The notes beneath the pieces are model-generated. The model was given only the letters and a program-made list of their open reading frames with translations, had not been told where the DNA came from and made no database searches. A program made the position numbers and the translations under genes. Shown here piece after piece: positions 1 through 9,267 of a stretch of 64,000 nt of DNA; position 1 is the first letter of the stretch, and each line of letters begins with the position of its first letter. Origin of the DNA: Paenibacillus sp. LHD-38. Its GTDB lineage: Bacteria; Bacillota; Bacilli; Paenibacillales; Paenibacillaceae. The stretch covers positions 62,001 to 126,000 of the forward strand of contig NZ_JAVIFU010000014.1 of NCBI RefSeq assembly GCF_031157315.1, in the 5' to 3' direction.

Positions 1-1138
1 GTCCGGCGCAATCGTTGCAGAAACGCAGGGGCAGTCTGGTACGATCACGATCGATAACGTGAAGACATGGGAACCGCTGAATGCCTACTTGTACCAGTTG
101 AAGCTTGAAATCATGCAAGATGGACAAGTCATTGACGTCTATGAGCAGCCTTTTGGAGTGAGGACGGTTGAAGTCAAGGACGGTCAATTCCTGATTAACA
201 ACAAGCCGTTCTACTTTAAAGGCTTCGGTAAACACGAGGATACCCCGCTTAATGGCAGAGGTCTGAATGAGGCCGCGAACGTCATGGATTTCCGATTAAT
301 GAAATGGATGGGTGCCAACTCCTTCCGTACGGCGCATTATCCTTATTCAGAAGAAGTTATGCGACTGGCGGACAAAGAAGGAATCGTGGTTATAGACGAG
401 ACACCAGCAGTCGGGTTGCATCTTAACTTTAATGTGGCTCCTACGCAGGGACCCAAGAGGAACACATGGGAAGTGTTGAAGACCCAAGAAACGCATAAGG
501 AAGTAGTGCGAGAGCTTATCGCTCGCGACAAGAATCATCCAAGCGTAGTCATGTGGTGCATCGCCAACGAACCGGCGTCCGAGGAAGACGGAGCAGAAGA
601 ATACTTCCGTCCGCTCGTGGAATTAGCCAAGGAGCTTGATCCGCAAAAGCGTCCCGTAACGATCGTCAATATGATGAATGCCACCCCGGATAAGGATAAA
701 GTGGCTGAACTAGTCGACGTTCTGTGTCTTAACCGTTATTATGGCTGGTACGCGTTCGGCGGAGACTTCGACACGGCCAAGGCTTTGCTGCGGCAAGAAT
801 TGAACGGCTGGGTCAAGCGTTGCCCTGGCAAGCCAATCGTGATGACGGAATACGGCGCAGATACGATTGCCGGATTGCATGATGTAGATCCCGTCATGTT
901 TACCGAAGAGTATCAGGTTGAGTATCTCCGTGCGAATCACGAAGTGTTCGATGAATTCGAGCATTTTGTTGGGGAGCAAGTATGGAATTTTGCCGATTTC
1001 CAAACGAGTCAAGGGATTATTAGGGTTCAGGGTAACAAGAAAGGTATCTTTACGCGCGAGCGCAAGCCGAAGGCTGCCGCCCACGAACTGCGCAGAAGAT
1101 GGCAAACGATCCCGGATTTCGGATATAAATCAGAATAA
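1..1138 (+). CDS. uidA: Beta-glucuronidase (GH2), C-terminal part
   Basis: The frame is open from the left edge (first in-frame codon at base 2), so the start lies outside the window and about 378 residues are visible. A GTG at 59 lies inside the conserved GH2 fold and is not the start. The text closely follows E. coli Uid[12 protein letters not shown], then [18 protein letters not shown] and [17 protein letters not shown] segments. The acid/base Glu is in MWCIANEP and the nucleophile Glu in MTEYGAD, both present. The enzyme should release terminal beta-D-glucuronic acid from oligosaccharides or glycosides; no signal peptide can be judged. It is followed 45 bp later by a GH35-like gene and a GH43 gene on the same strand, which suggests one hemicellulose or glycoside operon with intracellular action. 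Confidence 0.9.
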   Translation, partial: SGAIVAETQGQSGTITIDNVKTWEPLNAYLYQLKLEIMQDGQVIDVYEQPFGVRTVEVKDGQFLINNKPFYFKGFGKHEDTPLNGRGLNEAANVMDFRLMKWMGANSFRTAHYPYSEEVMRLADKEGIVVIDETPAVGLHLNFNVAPTQGPKRNTWEVLKTQETHKEVVRELIARDKNHPSVVMWCIANEPASEEDGAEEYFRPLVELAKELDPQKRPVTIVNMMNATPDKDKVAELVDVLCLNRYYGWYAFGGDFDTAKALLRQELNGWVKRCPGKPIVMTEYGADTIAGLHDVDPVMFTEEYQVEYLRANHEVFDEFEHFVGEQVWNFADFQTSQGIIRVQGNKKGIFTRERKPKAAAHELRRRWQTIPDFGYKSE

Positions 1139-1183
1139 TGAATGGACTCTAGAGTAACTGAAACTGTACTGAGGTGAATGTTC

Positions 1184-2725
1184 ATGCTACCGCAATTAAT
1201 AAAAGAAAATGGTGTATTCAATCTTTATGTCGATGGTAAACCCTACATCGCTTTGGCAGGAGAAATTCATAACTCCAGTTCCTCTGACTTAGACTATATG
1301 AAACAAAAAGTATGGCCAAACCTCAGAGGATTACATCTGAATACGGTGATTCTACCCGTCTATTGGGAGCTGCTCGAGCCTAAAGAGGGTGAGTTTGACT
1401 TTCATATCGTTGACGGAATCATTGAACAAGCACGTGAAGAAAACGTTCGATTAGTGTTGTTATGGTTCGGATTATGGAAGAATGGAAAATCCACTTATGT
1501 TCCTAGCTGGGTAAAGAAGGACTACAAAACGTATTTTAGAGCTTCTTATAGGAACAAAGAGACATCGGATACCATTTCACCACTGTGTGAGAAAGCGGTA
1601 AATGCAGACGCGAGTGCTTTCAGACAACTGATGTCACATCTAAAGAAGATTGACGGTGACCAGCACACTGTTATTATGGTACAAGTGGAAAACGAAGTCG
1701 GATTCCTTGGCAGTGATCGTGACTATTCAGACATCGCGAATTGCGAGTTCAACCTTCCGATCCCATCTGAAGTAAAAGCGGCTTATGAAAGAAGCGGCAC
1801 TTGGAAGGAAGCATTTGCTGGAGAAGCACCTGAGTACTTCATGGCGTATCATTATGCCCGGGCGGTAGAGCGAATTGCAAAAGCCGGTTCTGATGTTTAC
1901 CCTATCCCGATGTTCGTTAATGCTTGGCTTGAGCAACATCCATGGAACCCAGGCTCATATCCTAGCGGTGGGCCGATTGCCAAAGTAATGAAGATGTGGA
2001 AGGCAGTAGCTCCGACCATATGTCTTTATGCACTGGATATTTATTTGTCCAATTTTGCAGAAATCTGTGAGGAGTATACTGCTGGGAATGACAATCCGCT
2101 GTTTATTCCCGAAGCTAGAAGGGACATTGTATCTGCTACCAACGTTTTTTATGCTATTGGAAAACATGACGCCTTATGCTTTGCTCCATTCGGGGTTGAA
2201 GACTTTCTAGATCCGTCTGCGGATGTGGGAGCAGGAGTCGATCTCAGTATTTTGATGGCTCTTAATATTGACAGCTCTGGTTTTAATATAAAAGGAACAG
2301 GTACTTATCTTGCTCGCAGTTATGAGCTTATTGGAAATATGATGGGTATCATTCAAAAATACCGTGGAACAGGAAAAATGACGGGATTTCTGCAAGATCA
2401 AGACCGTGGTTGTATCCTGTCCTTCTCGAATTATGACTTGAAAATCAGCTATACACACCGACAGGAAGGAAAACCGATATCCGGAGGATTGGTTATCGAA
2501 CTCTCTAGGGATAAGTTTATTTTGGCTGGAATCGGGTTTAATATTGAGTTCCTGCCCAAAAGCGGAGAATCGAGCAAGGTAGGGTACATTCGAGTTGAAG
2601 AAGGTACATTCGTTCACGATAAATGGATTCGAGGCCGTGTCCTGAACGGAGATGAAGCTTCATACCGGCTTGGAATTGGCAGCAATCCTGGCGCAATATG
2701 TGTGGAAATGTATAAATACGAATGA
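1184..2725 (+). CDS. GH35-like beta-galactosidase with DUF5597-type C-terminus
   Basis: Intracellular glycosidase of about 513 residues, with no signal peptide. The TIM-barrel start (GEIHNSSSSDLDYM, then NTVILPVYWELLEPKEG) is typical of GH35/GH42-clan proteins. IMVQVENEVG carries the probable acid/base Glu and FIPEARRD the probable nucleophile. The C-terminal third is beta-rich and resembles the DUF5597 tail of this subgroup. I chose the ATG at 1184: the GAGGTG at 1171-1176 is 7 bases upstream, while the ATG at 1178 would leave only 1 base. It sits between the GH2 gene and the GH43 gene (17-bp gap). The clan suggests beta-galactoside hydrolysis, but DUF5597 members are poorly characterised and the true substrate may be another beta-linked sugar. 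Confidence 0.8.
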   Translation: MLPQLIKENGVFNLYVDGKPYIALAGEIHNSSSSDLDYMKQKVWPNLRGLHLNTVILPVYWELLEPKEGEFDFHIVDGIIEQAREENVRLVLLWFGLWKNGKSTYVPSWVKKDYKTYFRASYRNKETSDTISPLCEKAVNADASAFRQLMSHLKKIDGDQHTVIMVQVENEVGFLGSDRDYSDIANCEFNLPIPSEVKAAYERSGTWKEAFAGEAPEYFMAYHYARAVERIAKAGSDVYPIPMFVNAWLEQHPWNPGSYPSGGPIAKVMKMWKAVAPTICLYALDIYLSNFAEICEEYTAGNDNPLFIPEARRDIVSATNVFYAIGKHDALCFAPFGVEDFLDPSADVGAGVDLSILMALNIDSSGFNIKGTGTYLARSYELIGNMMGIIQKYRGTGKMTGFLQDQDRGCILSFSNYDLKISYTHRQEGKPISGGLVIELSRDKFILAGIGFNIEFLPKSGESSKVGYIRVEEGTFVHDKWIRGRVLNGDEASYRLGIGSNPGAICVEMYKYE

Positions 2726-2742
2726 ACTGAGGCGGAAAATCA

Positions 2743-4290
2743 ATGATTTATTCTAATCCCATATTAAAAGGATTTTATCCGGATCCGAGTGTTTGCAGGG
2801 TAGGAGAAGATTATTATTTAGTGACTAGCTCGTTTGGTTACTTCCCGGGGGTCCCGATTTTTCACAGCAAGGACTTGGTTAATTGGAAACAGATCGGTAA
2901 TTGCTTAAACAGAGAAAGTCAGTTGCCCTTATTTGCGAATCATGCTTTCTTAAAGAGACATGTAGGGAAAACAGGTATCTATGCGCCTACTATCAGGTAT
3001 CATCATGGAAAGTTTTATGTGGTTACCACTAACATGGCACATTATCGTAATTATGTTGTATGGGCGGAACAACCGGAAGGTCCTTGGTCGGAACCCTTAG
3101 ATTTAGAATGGGGCGGTATTGATCCGTCGCTTTTGTTTGATGATGATGGCAAGGTCTATATTTCGGGCACAAGTGCTGGGCCCGATGAGCCTGAAGAAGG
3201 CATTTATCAAGCAGAGATTAACCTGGAAACTGGTAAATTGAATTCAGAACGAAGGCATATCTGGAAGGGAAGCGGTGGCAGCTATCCCGAGGGGCCGCAC
3301 CTTTATAAGATCGGTAATGTTTACTACTTGTTGATTGCAGAGGGCGGAACGGAATATGGACATATGGTAACAGTTGCTCGAAGCGAACAACCGTATGGAC
3401 CTTTCGAAAGCTGTCCATATAATCCGATTCTTACTCATAGGAACACCAATTCCCCCATTCAAGCAACGGGACATGCCGAACTGATTCAAGCACATGATGA
3501 TACTTGGTGGGCGATATTTCTAGGTATTCGGCCTTCCGGATATCCCTATTATCATCAATTAGGAAGGGAAACCTTCTTGGCTCCTGTAAAATGGACGGAG
3601 GATGGCTGGCCGATTATCGGTGAACAGGGCCGCGTCCATCTCGAAATGGAAGCACCAGCGTTTTTTCAGGGGAATCTGGAAAATCAGATCCAACTGAAGC
3701 GGGACGATTTCGATTCCGAGACATTGAGTTTTGAATGGAATAGCATTCGAAGCCCGATAGAAGGAATCTGTTCGTTGAAAGAAAGATCAGGCTGGTTGGC
3801 GCTGCATGGAACAGAATTCGGATTGGATGATATAGAGGATAAGGCGTTTATTGGACGGCGACAGCAAGATATCAATTGTCGCGTTTCTACGTTGATGGAA
3901 TTCAACCCGAAGGAACAAGGAGAAGAAGCAGGTCTTACGGCATTTATGAATGAAAACAGTCATTACGACATAGCCGTAACCAGCGCGAATGGAAAACAAC
4001 GGGTAATGTTTCGTCGGCGTATAGGATCATTATGGAAGACAGAACGCGAAGATGAAATCGAATCCGATCAAATTATTTTATCTATTCGTACGAACAAGAC
4101 CAATTATTTATTTTCATACTCGTTACCTGGACAAGAAGAAATCGAAATCGGCAGAGGGGAGTGTTTCTACCTTTCGACCGAGGTTGCCGGCGGCTATACG
4201 GGAGTATACCTTGGAATGTATGCAGCAGGGAATGGAAGTTCCCTCCAAACACCGGCATATTTTGATTATTTTGAATATCAAATCGAGTAA
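2743..4290 (+). CDS. GH43 beta-xylosidase / alpha-L-arabinofuranosidase
   Basis: A 515-residue enzyme without signal peptide, so probably cytoplasmic. The N-terminal five-bladed propeller begins ILKGFYPDPS, which has the general-base Asp. IDPSLLFDDDG gives the pKa-modulating Asp and SYPEGPHLYK the acid Glu. From about residue 310 a beta-sandwich C-terminal domain follows (GH43_C2 type), giving the full length normal for XynB-like enzymes. Ribosome site GAGGCGG at 2729-2735. It should trim xylose or arabinose from imported xylo-oligosaccharides. It is third in the GH2-GH35-GH43 run and is closed by a strong terminator at 4331. The subfamily (GH43_11 or GH43_12) cannot be settled by eye. Confidence 0.88.
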   Translation: MIYSNPILKGFYPDPSVCRVGEDYYLVTSSFGYFPGVPIFHSKDLVNWKQIGNCLNRESQLPLFANHAFLKRHVGKTGIYAPTIRYHHGKFYVVTTNMAHYRNYVVWAEQPEGPWSEPLDLEWGGIDPSLLFDDDGKVYISGTSAGPDEPEEGIYQAEINLETGKLNSERRHIWKGSGGSYPEGPHLYKIGNVYYLLIAEGGTEYGHMVTVARSEQPYGPFESCPYNPILTHRNTNSPIQATGHAELIQAHDDTWWAIFLGIRPSGYPYYHQLGRETFLAPVKWTEDGWPIIGEQGRVHLEMEAPAFFQGNLENQIQLKRDDFDSETLSFEWNSIRSPIEGICSLKERSGWLALHGTEFGLDDIEDKAFIGRRQQDINCRVSTLMEFNPKEQGEEAGLTAFMNENSHYDIAVTSANGKQRVMFRRRIGSLWKTEREDEIESDQIILSIRTNKTNYLFSYSLPGQEEIEIGRGECFYLSTEVAGGYTGVYLGMYAAGNGSSLQTPAYFDYFEYQIE

Positions 4291-4330
4291 CTCAGTCAAT
4301 GAAGCGACATTATGCTGCCTTCAGGCTGTG

Positions 4331-4378
4331 AAAACGACCATAGCCACCTGATTTTAGGTGTTTGAGGTCGTTTTTTTC
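4331..4378 (+). terminator. Intrinsic terminator after the GH43 gene
   Basis: The arms AAAACGACC (4331-4339) and GGTCGTTTT (4366-4374) pair perfectly. They enclose a smaller CACCT/AGGTG hairpin and run into a T tract. It ends the GH2-GH35-GH43 operon. Confidence 0.85.
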
Positions 4379-4439
4379 TGTTCCTTACGGGCAGGCAGCC
4401 CCAAATCGTCATTTATTGGGGTGAAGATATGGGCGAAAC

Positions 4440-4680
4440 TCCATAATGAATAGGCCTCTTTGGGAGAGGCCTATATGCTGATTTGGGCGCCAACCTGTAG
4501 TAGCATGTCGTGTTTTTCTCAACATGCAAACGAACAGCCTCTACTTATAAGGACTCAGGTTAATGTTTAAACTTCTGACCTTTCTTAGCTGGCATAATAT
4601 ATGCACCTCCTAGAATTTCATCGGACAAAACCAGGGGGGCAATGTCCATTCTAAGGGATGCACTTCAGAATGCCCCGGGT
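4440..4680 (-). mobile_element. Possible IS3-type remnant (5' end of orfA only)
   Basis: Read on the minus strand, a strong AGGAGGTG (4603-4610) is followed by ATG at 4595 and the peptide MPAKKGQKFKH, then a stop at 4560. That beginning resembles the first residues of IS3-family OrfA transposases, but the rest of the gene is absent. A perfect hairpin TAGGCCTCT/AGAGGCCTA lies downstream at 4451-4473. The leader holds a C-rich stretch. The 4380-4829 gap has no other gene that I can support. The reading as a decayed insertion sequence is inference; it could also be a leader peptide. Confidence 0.3.
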
Positions 4681-4829
4681 GTCGTTTTTTATGCAGCGGT
4701 TTACGCGTGTCCCCTTTAATAAGTCGTGAAAGTGACATCCAAGTAATCGTCAAAACGTTAGTTTGCAAGAAGGGCAATAGATAAAATGATATTAGGGACT
4801 TAAAACCGAACTACAGGGGGAATTCCACA

Positions 4830-5678
4830 ATGATGCTTCAATTTCCTAATGATTTCTTGTGGGGAGCATCAACGGCTGCCCATCAGGTAGAAGGAAATAA
4901 TATACATTCTGATTTTTGGGTTATGGAGAATTTGGAAGGATCTATGTTTAAGGAACGCTCGGGTGATGCCGTCGACCACTACCGTCTCTACCGCGAGGAT
5001 ATCGCCTTGATGGCTGAATTGGGACTGAATGCATACCGATTCTCGATCGAATGGGCAAGAATTGAGCCTGAAGAAGGCGTCTATGAAGAATCGGCTATCG
5101 AGCACTACCGAAACGTCCTGAAGGCCTGCCATGACAACAACATTACGCCAATCGTGACGCTACATCATTTCACGACTCCGGTCTGGGTCATTCGCTCGGG
5201 GGGCTGGGAATCCAAGGAGACGCCTGCACGTTTTGCCCGTTATTGCGGCAAGGTTATGCGTGAACTGTGTGAATTTATTCCTTACGTATGCACGATCAAT
5301 GAAGCGAACATCTCAATTGTCATTGCCAAGATTATGAAACGCCACCAATCCGGAGGCACTGCCCAAGTCGGCATCAACACGGATATGGCAGCTCGTATGC
5401 AGACGTATATGTTGGAAGTAAGCAAAGCCTTTGGAGTACCGCCCCAAGAAGTACATTCCTTCTTGGGTCCGCGTACGGAAAAGGGATTGGAAGTTATCTT
5501 TCGGGCGCATACAGAGGCAAGATCGATTATTCGTCAGATCAGTCCGCAAACGCAAATCGGCATCACCATGTCCTTGTACGACATTCAGAGTATACCTGGC
5601 GGCGAAGAGAATGCAGCGCATGCCTTGCACGAGGAATTACTGCAATTCAAGGATTATCTGAAGGACGACGATTTCTAG
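4830..5678 (+). pseudogene. GH1 beta-glucosidase, C-terminally truncated
   Basis: The first 282 residues of a GH1 enzyme: FPNDFLWGASTAAHQVEG at the start, NAYRFSIEWARIEPEEG, then a TINEAN acid/base Glu (residue 158). Family members are about 420-470 residues. The frame stops right after DYLKDDDF, where intact proteins go on with the substrate loop and later the ITENG nucleophile motif, and I find no continuation in the other frames before the next gene. Lacking the nucleophile strand it should be inactive. Ribosome site CAGGGGG lies about 10 bases before the double ATG. Two ATGs (4830, 4833) are possible. The break looks like a deletion rather than a point stop. Confidence 0.8.
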
Positions 5679-5814
5679 AGACGTTGGGCTGACAAAGTCC
5701 AGCGTTTCTTGCTAGTAGTGCCTTGCCGTATACACTCAGAATGCTAAGGGTTACGGGACGGAAATAGACACTTAATATTCCATTTTCTTATCAAAAAATA
5801 CGGAGGTTGGTTAA

Positions 5815-6573
5815 ATGAAGCTATCTGGAAAAGTAGCAGTTGTTACAGGTGCGGCGTCAGGCATGGGAAAAGCGATCGCCGAGCTCTTTGCCAAAGAAGG
5901 AGCTAAGGTTATCGTATCGGATCTCAATGTCGATAATGCGCGCAAAGTGGTCGAAGGAATTACGGCGAAAGGCGGAAGTGCGATCGCGGTCGCGACTAAT
6001 GTCGCAATAGAACAGGATGTTCAGCAGTTGATTGACACGGCAGTAGAAAAGTTCGGAACGGTTGATATATTGGTTAACAATGCAGGGATCATGGATAATT
6101 TCGTTCCAGCAGGGGATATAACGGACGAGCTCTGGGAAAAAGTATTCGCCGTTAATACGACAGGACCGATGCGCACTACCCGTAAGGTGCTTCCGATCTT
6201 CACAGAGAAGAAGCAAGGGGTCATCGTGAATATCGCTTCCGCCGGAGGGCTATTCGGTTCGCGCGCAGGTGCGGCTTATACCGCGTCCAAGCACGCCGTT
6301 GTTGGCTTTACGAAGAACGTCGGTTTTCAATATGCGAAGCTCGGCATCCGGTGTAATGCTATTGCGCCGGGCGCCGTAAATACAAACATCGCTGCATCGC
6401 TAACTGCACCGAATCCTTTCGGAGTGGAACGCGCATCGATCGGAATGGCGATCAATCCCGGTTTAGGCCAACCGGAAGATATTGCGAAGGTTGCTTTATT
6501 CTTGGCTTCGGACGATTCGAGCTTCGTTAACGGCACTACAGTTACGGCTGATGCAGGCTGGACGGCATATTAG
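5815..6573 (+). CDS. SDR family oxidoreductase
   Basis: Classical short-chain dehydrogenase/reductase of 252 residues, the normal family length. It has the Rossmann motif TGAASGMGKA (residues 11-20), the NNAG motif, Ser in VNIASAGG and the Tyr155-x3-Lys159 catalytic pair in AYTASK. The C-terminus keeps GTTVTADAGWTAY. It should use NAD(P)H to interconvert an alcohol and a ketone. The SDLNVDNARK segment after beta-2 has an acidic residue, which leans toward NAD(H). Good ribosome site GGAGGTTGG ahead of the ATG. The substrate cannot be deduced. It sits upstream of a broken drug-efflux gene, an arrangement often seen for regulated detoxification genes, but no partner is shown. Confidence 0.85.
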   Translation: MKLSGKVAVVTGAASGMGKAIAELFAKEGAKVIVSDLNVDNARKVVEGITAKGGSAIAVATNVAIEQDVQQLIDTAVEKFGTVDILVNNAGIMDNFVPAGDITDELWEKVFAVNTTGPMRTTRKVLPIFTEKKQGVIVNIASAGGLFGSRAGAAYTASKHAVVGFTKNVGFQYAKLGIRCNAIAPGAVNTNIAASLTAPNPFGVERASIGMAINPGLGQPEDIAKVALFLASDDSSFVNGTTVTADAGWTAY

Positions 6574-6740
6574 AGTTGAATCATTAAGATCGAATAAATC
6601 TGATCCCGTTTGATCTCTCTCCTATTCGTAGAAAGTTGATTATCTTTCTTCGTGCGGGGAGCTTTTTCATTATAGATATGAGCGAAATGGTGGGAACCGG
6701 AGTGTAATTTATTTAGAGAGAGTAGAAGGAGGAGTTTGGT

Positions 6741-8239
6741 TTGAACTTCGGTAGTGGGGAGAACAAAGCTGCGGATATCGACTTAAGCAAGATCAAGAGA
6801 GGGCCGCTCGTCGCTGCGCTAATTATCGGAGCGTTCGTCGCGATCTTGAACGAAACGCTGCTCAACATCGCATTTCCTGATCTGATGAAGGAATTTCTGA
6901 TTCTACGGTACAATGGCTGGCAACAGCATACATGCTTGTCGTAGGAATGCTCGTGCCAGTTACGGCTCTATTGCAGCAATGGTTTACTACAAGACAAATG
7001 TTTATTGGGGCAATGGTGCTATTTTTAACAGGCACAGTCATAAGCGCAATTGCACCGATATTTGATGTGCTGCTCGCTGGACGCGTCGTTCAAGCATTAG
7101 GCACTGGATTGATGATGCCGGTGATGATGAACGTGATCTTGATCATCTTCCCTCCGGATAAACGCGGCGGCGCAATGGGCATGATCGGTCTTGTCATCAT
7201 GACGGCACCCGTTATCGGCCCTACTTTATCGGGACTGATCGTGGAACATCTGTCTTGGCGCTGGCTGTTTTATCTGGTCATTCCGCTCTCCATGTTTTCA
7301 ATAGCGTTTGCCTGGGTGTTTTTGAAAAACGTAATGACCCTCACGAAACCGCGGATTGATATTTTATCGATCCTTCTATCATGCATCGGTTTTGGGGGAA
7401 TTGTATACGGCTTCAGCAGTGCAGGCGAGCGTGGTTCATGGTCGGATCCGGTCGTCGTGTGGAGTCTGATTACCGGAAGCATCAGCCTAATTTGCTTTGT
7501 GTGGAAACAACTCGTTTCGAAAGCTCCGATAATGGATCTTCGAGCTTTTAAGTATCCGATGTTTTCGCTCGTCACCGTGTTGATGCTGGTCATGATGATG
7601 TCGCTTTTCTCAACGATGATTATGCTGCCGCTATTTATGCAACAGGTACTGCTCTTAACTGCTCTAGCTTCGGGATTAGCATTGATGCCCGGAGGCATTA
7701 TTAACGGAATCATGGCACCGGTGTCTGGCATTCTTTTCGATAAATTCGGTCCAAGGGTATTGATCATTCCCGGAATCTTACTCATGTGCGTCGCGCTTTG
7801 GCTGTTTATGGGCATTGAAGCAGATTGGACGCAGGGCCGCATCGTTTCCATACACATCATCATGATGCTTGGAATGTCTTTGGTCATGATGCCAGCTCAA
7901 ACGACAGGCTTGAATCAGCTGCCGCGAGATCTCTACGTTCATGGGACCGCCATTTTGAACACACTGCAGCAGGTGGCAGGCGCGATTGGCGTAGCATTGT
8001 TCATCAGTATTATGTCATCAGGAACGAAAGAATACATGACCACCTCGCCGGATCCGACTTCTCCGATCGAGGTACGTCAAGCGATGGTCATGGGTCTGCA
8101 CGATGCTTTCTTTGTTGGCCTATGCTTAGCCATACTGGCACTGCTTATTAGTTTCTTCATTAAGCGTACCGATGCACCGAAGAAAGAGAATACGGAGCAG
8201 TCTTTATCCGCGAAGGTTCAATTGAGTAAGGGATCATAA
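6741..8239 (+). pseudogene. DHA2-type MFS drug efflux transporter, frameshifted
   Basis: A TTG start at 6741 follows AAGGAGG by 7 bases. The first frame encodes a short cytoplasmic tail and TM1 (VAALIIGAFVAILNETLLNIAFPDLMKEF), then runs out at 6944. The remaining protein continues in a different frame from about 6893: ISDSTVQWLATAYM precedes the ATG at 6932 and joins to LVVGMLVPVTALLQQWFTTRQMF. Joined, the product is about 500 residues, the usual length of 14-TM LmrB/QacA-type proton antiporters. A net change of one base (modulo 3) near 6890-6902 explains the break. Either a real inactivating mutation or a sequencing error; all downstream segments look intact. Confidence 0.8.
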
Positions 8240-8471
8240 ATGCTACACAAGCAGTTTGACGAGCTTTGCAGTAATGAAATTAGATATACTGTAGATAGAG
8301 AAAACATTTTAGATAGTATGGTGAATTTTACTATTAAGCTAAACGATTTGACCGGAAGGAATTATTGAAATACGGACAAATAAATTGCATTGTAGATTTG
8401 AAGCCATATTCGAAAAGCCGAAATCTGTAGAAGTTGTCATAAAAGTTACTACAGCAACTATTGTCGAGTGA
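8240..8471 (+). pseudogene. Short unknown protein, frameshifted remnant
   Basis: An ATG directly after the MFS stop opens MLHKQFDELCSNEIRY, which continues to a stop near 8370 in frame 1. The +1-shifted frame then reads IIEIRTNKLHCRF and KPKSVEVVIKVTTATIVE to a TGA at 8469-8471, 19 bases before a strong terminator. Codon use looks coding in both parts, so one broken gene of about 75 residues is plausible. I do not recognise the family and no separate ribosome site is clear. It could be noise. Confidence 0.3.
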
Positions 8472-8489
8472 CAAGAACATATAACTATA

Positions 8490-8515
8490 AAAAGCCGCGT
8501 TGTTGCGGCTTTTTT
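8490..8515 (+). terminator. Intrinsic terminator
   Basis: Perfect stem AAAAGCCGC (8490-8498) with GCGGCTTTT (8505-8513), loop GTTGTT, then T residues. It closes the unit containing the broken MFS gene and the short remnant. Confidence 0.85.
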
Positions 8516-8666
8516 CATTTTAACGATAAATCCAGACATGTCTTTGTGCCCCAATATTTTTGCCACATAGATCCATGGCGGAAGAAGCTTTATATCTGCA
8601 ATAATATACTATAGGCATTTAATTTTAAGATGTAGGATATGAGAAGAACTTGAAAGGAGTTTTCAC

Positions 8667-9242
8667 ATGGATGTTACATCTTTTTTGATTTACTGTATGA
8701 TTGCTACCTTTACACCAGGACCTACTAATATCGTTATATTGTCCACCGTGCATAATTTTGGGGCAAAAAAGGCAATGAAATATACGTATGGAGCAACGAT
8801 TGGTTTTGCTTTATTACTTGTTATTTCTGCTATGTTGAATACGATGCTTATAACGATCATACCGAAAATATTAATTGTGATGCAGATAATCGGGAGCATC
8901 TATATGTTCTATCTTGCTTATCGAATTCACAAAAAGGATACATCAAACAGAGCTGTAAACCAAACGGCTACCTTAATGTCAGGCTTCCTTATGCAGTTTT
9001 TAAATCCAAAGGTAATACTCTTTACAATGACTGTAATTCCAAGTTTTATTATGCCTTACTATAGCGCAATCCCTGCGGTGACGATAAGTATTATAGCGAT
9101 TACTCTGATTGGATTTTCAGCTTTCACAACGTGGGTTCTTTTCGGTACAATCTTCAAGGAGTTTTTACAGAAGTATAGAAAGACTGTTAATGTAATGATG
9201 GCCTTATCTTTAGCTTATGCTGCAATCATGATATGGAAGTAG
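8667..9242 (+). CDS. LysE/RhtB family exporter
   Basis: A 191-residue membrane protein with about six TM segments. It has the family signature TPGPTNIVILS in the first loop and the conserved FLNPKVILF region in TM4. Such proteins export amino acids or related small molecules through the cytoplasmic membrane using the proton gradient. Ribosome site GAAAGGAG about 8 bases before the ATG. The next gene, an AraC-type regulator, starts 25 bases downstream on the same strand, so the pair is probably one transcription unit and the regulator may respond to the exported compound. The substrate is not deducible. Confidence 0.88.
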   Translation: MDVTSFLIYCMIATFTPGPTNIVILSTVHNFGAKKAMKYTYGATIGFALLLVISAMLNTMLITIIPKILIVMQIIGSIYMFYLAYRIHKKDTSNRAVNQTATLMSGFLMQFLNPKVILFTMTVIPSFIMPYYSAIPAVTISIIAITLIGFSAFTTWVLFGTIFKEFLQKYRKTVNVMMALSLAYAAIMIWK

Positions 9243-9267
9243 GTAAGCTTTTTAAGAGGTGAATGGA

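Noticed and set aside
8339..8566. Minus-strand 75-codon frame over the terminator at 8490
   Set aside because: It crosses a terminator and has no ribosome site; it is opposite the likely remnant gene.
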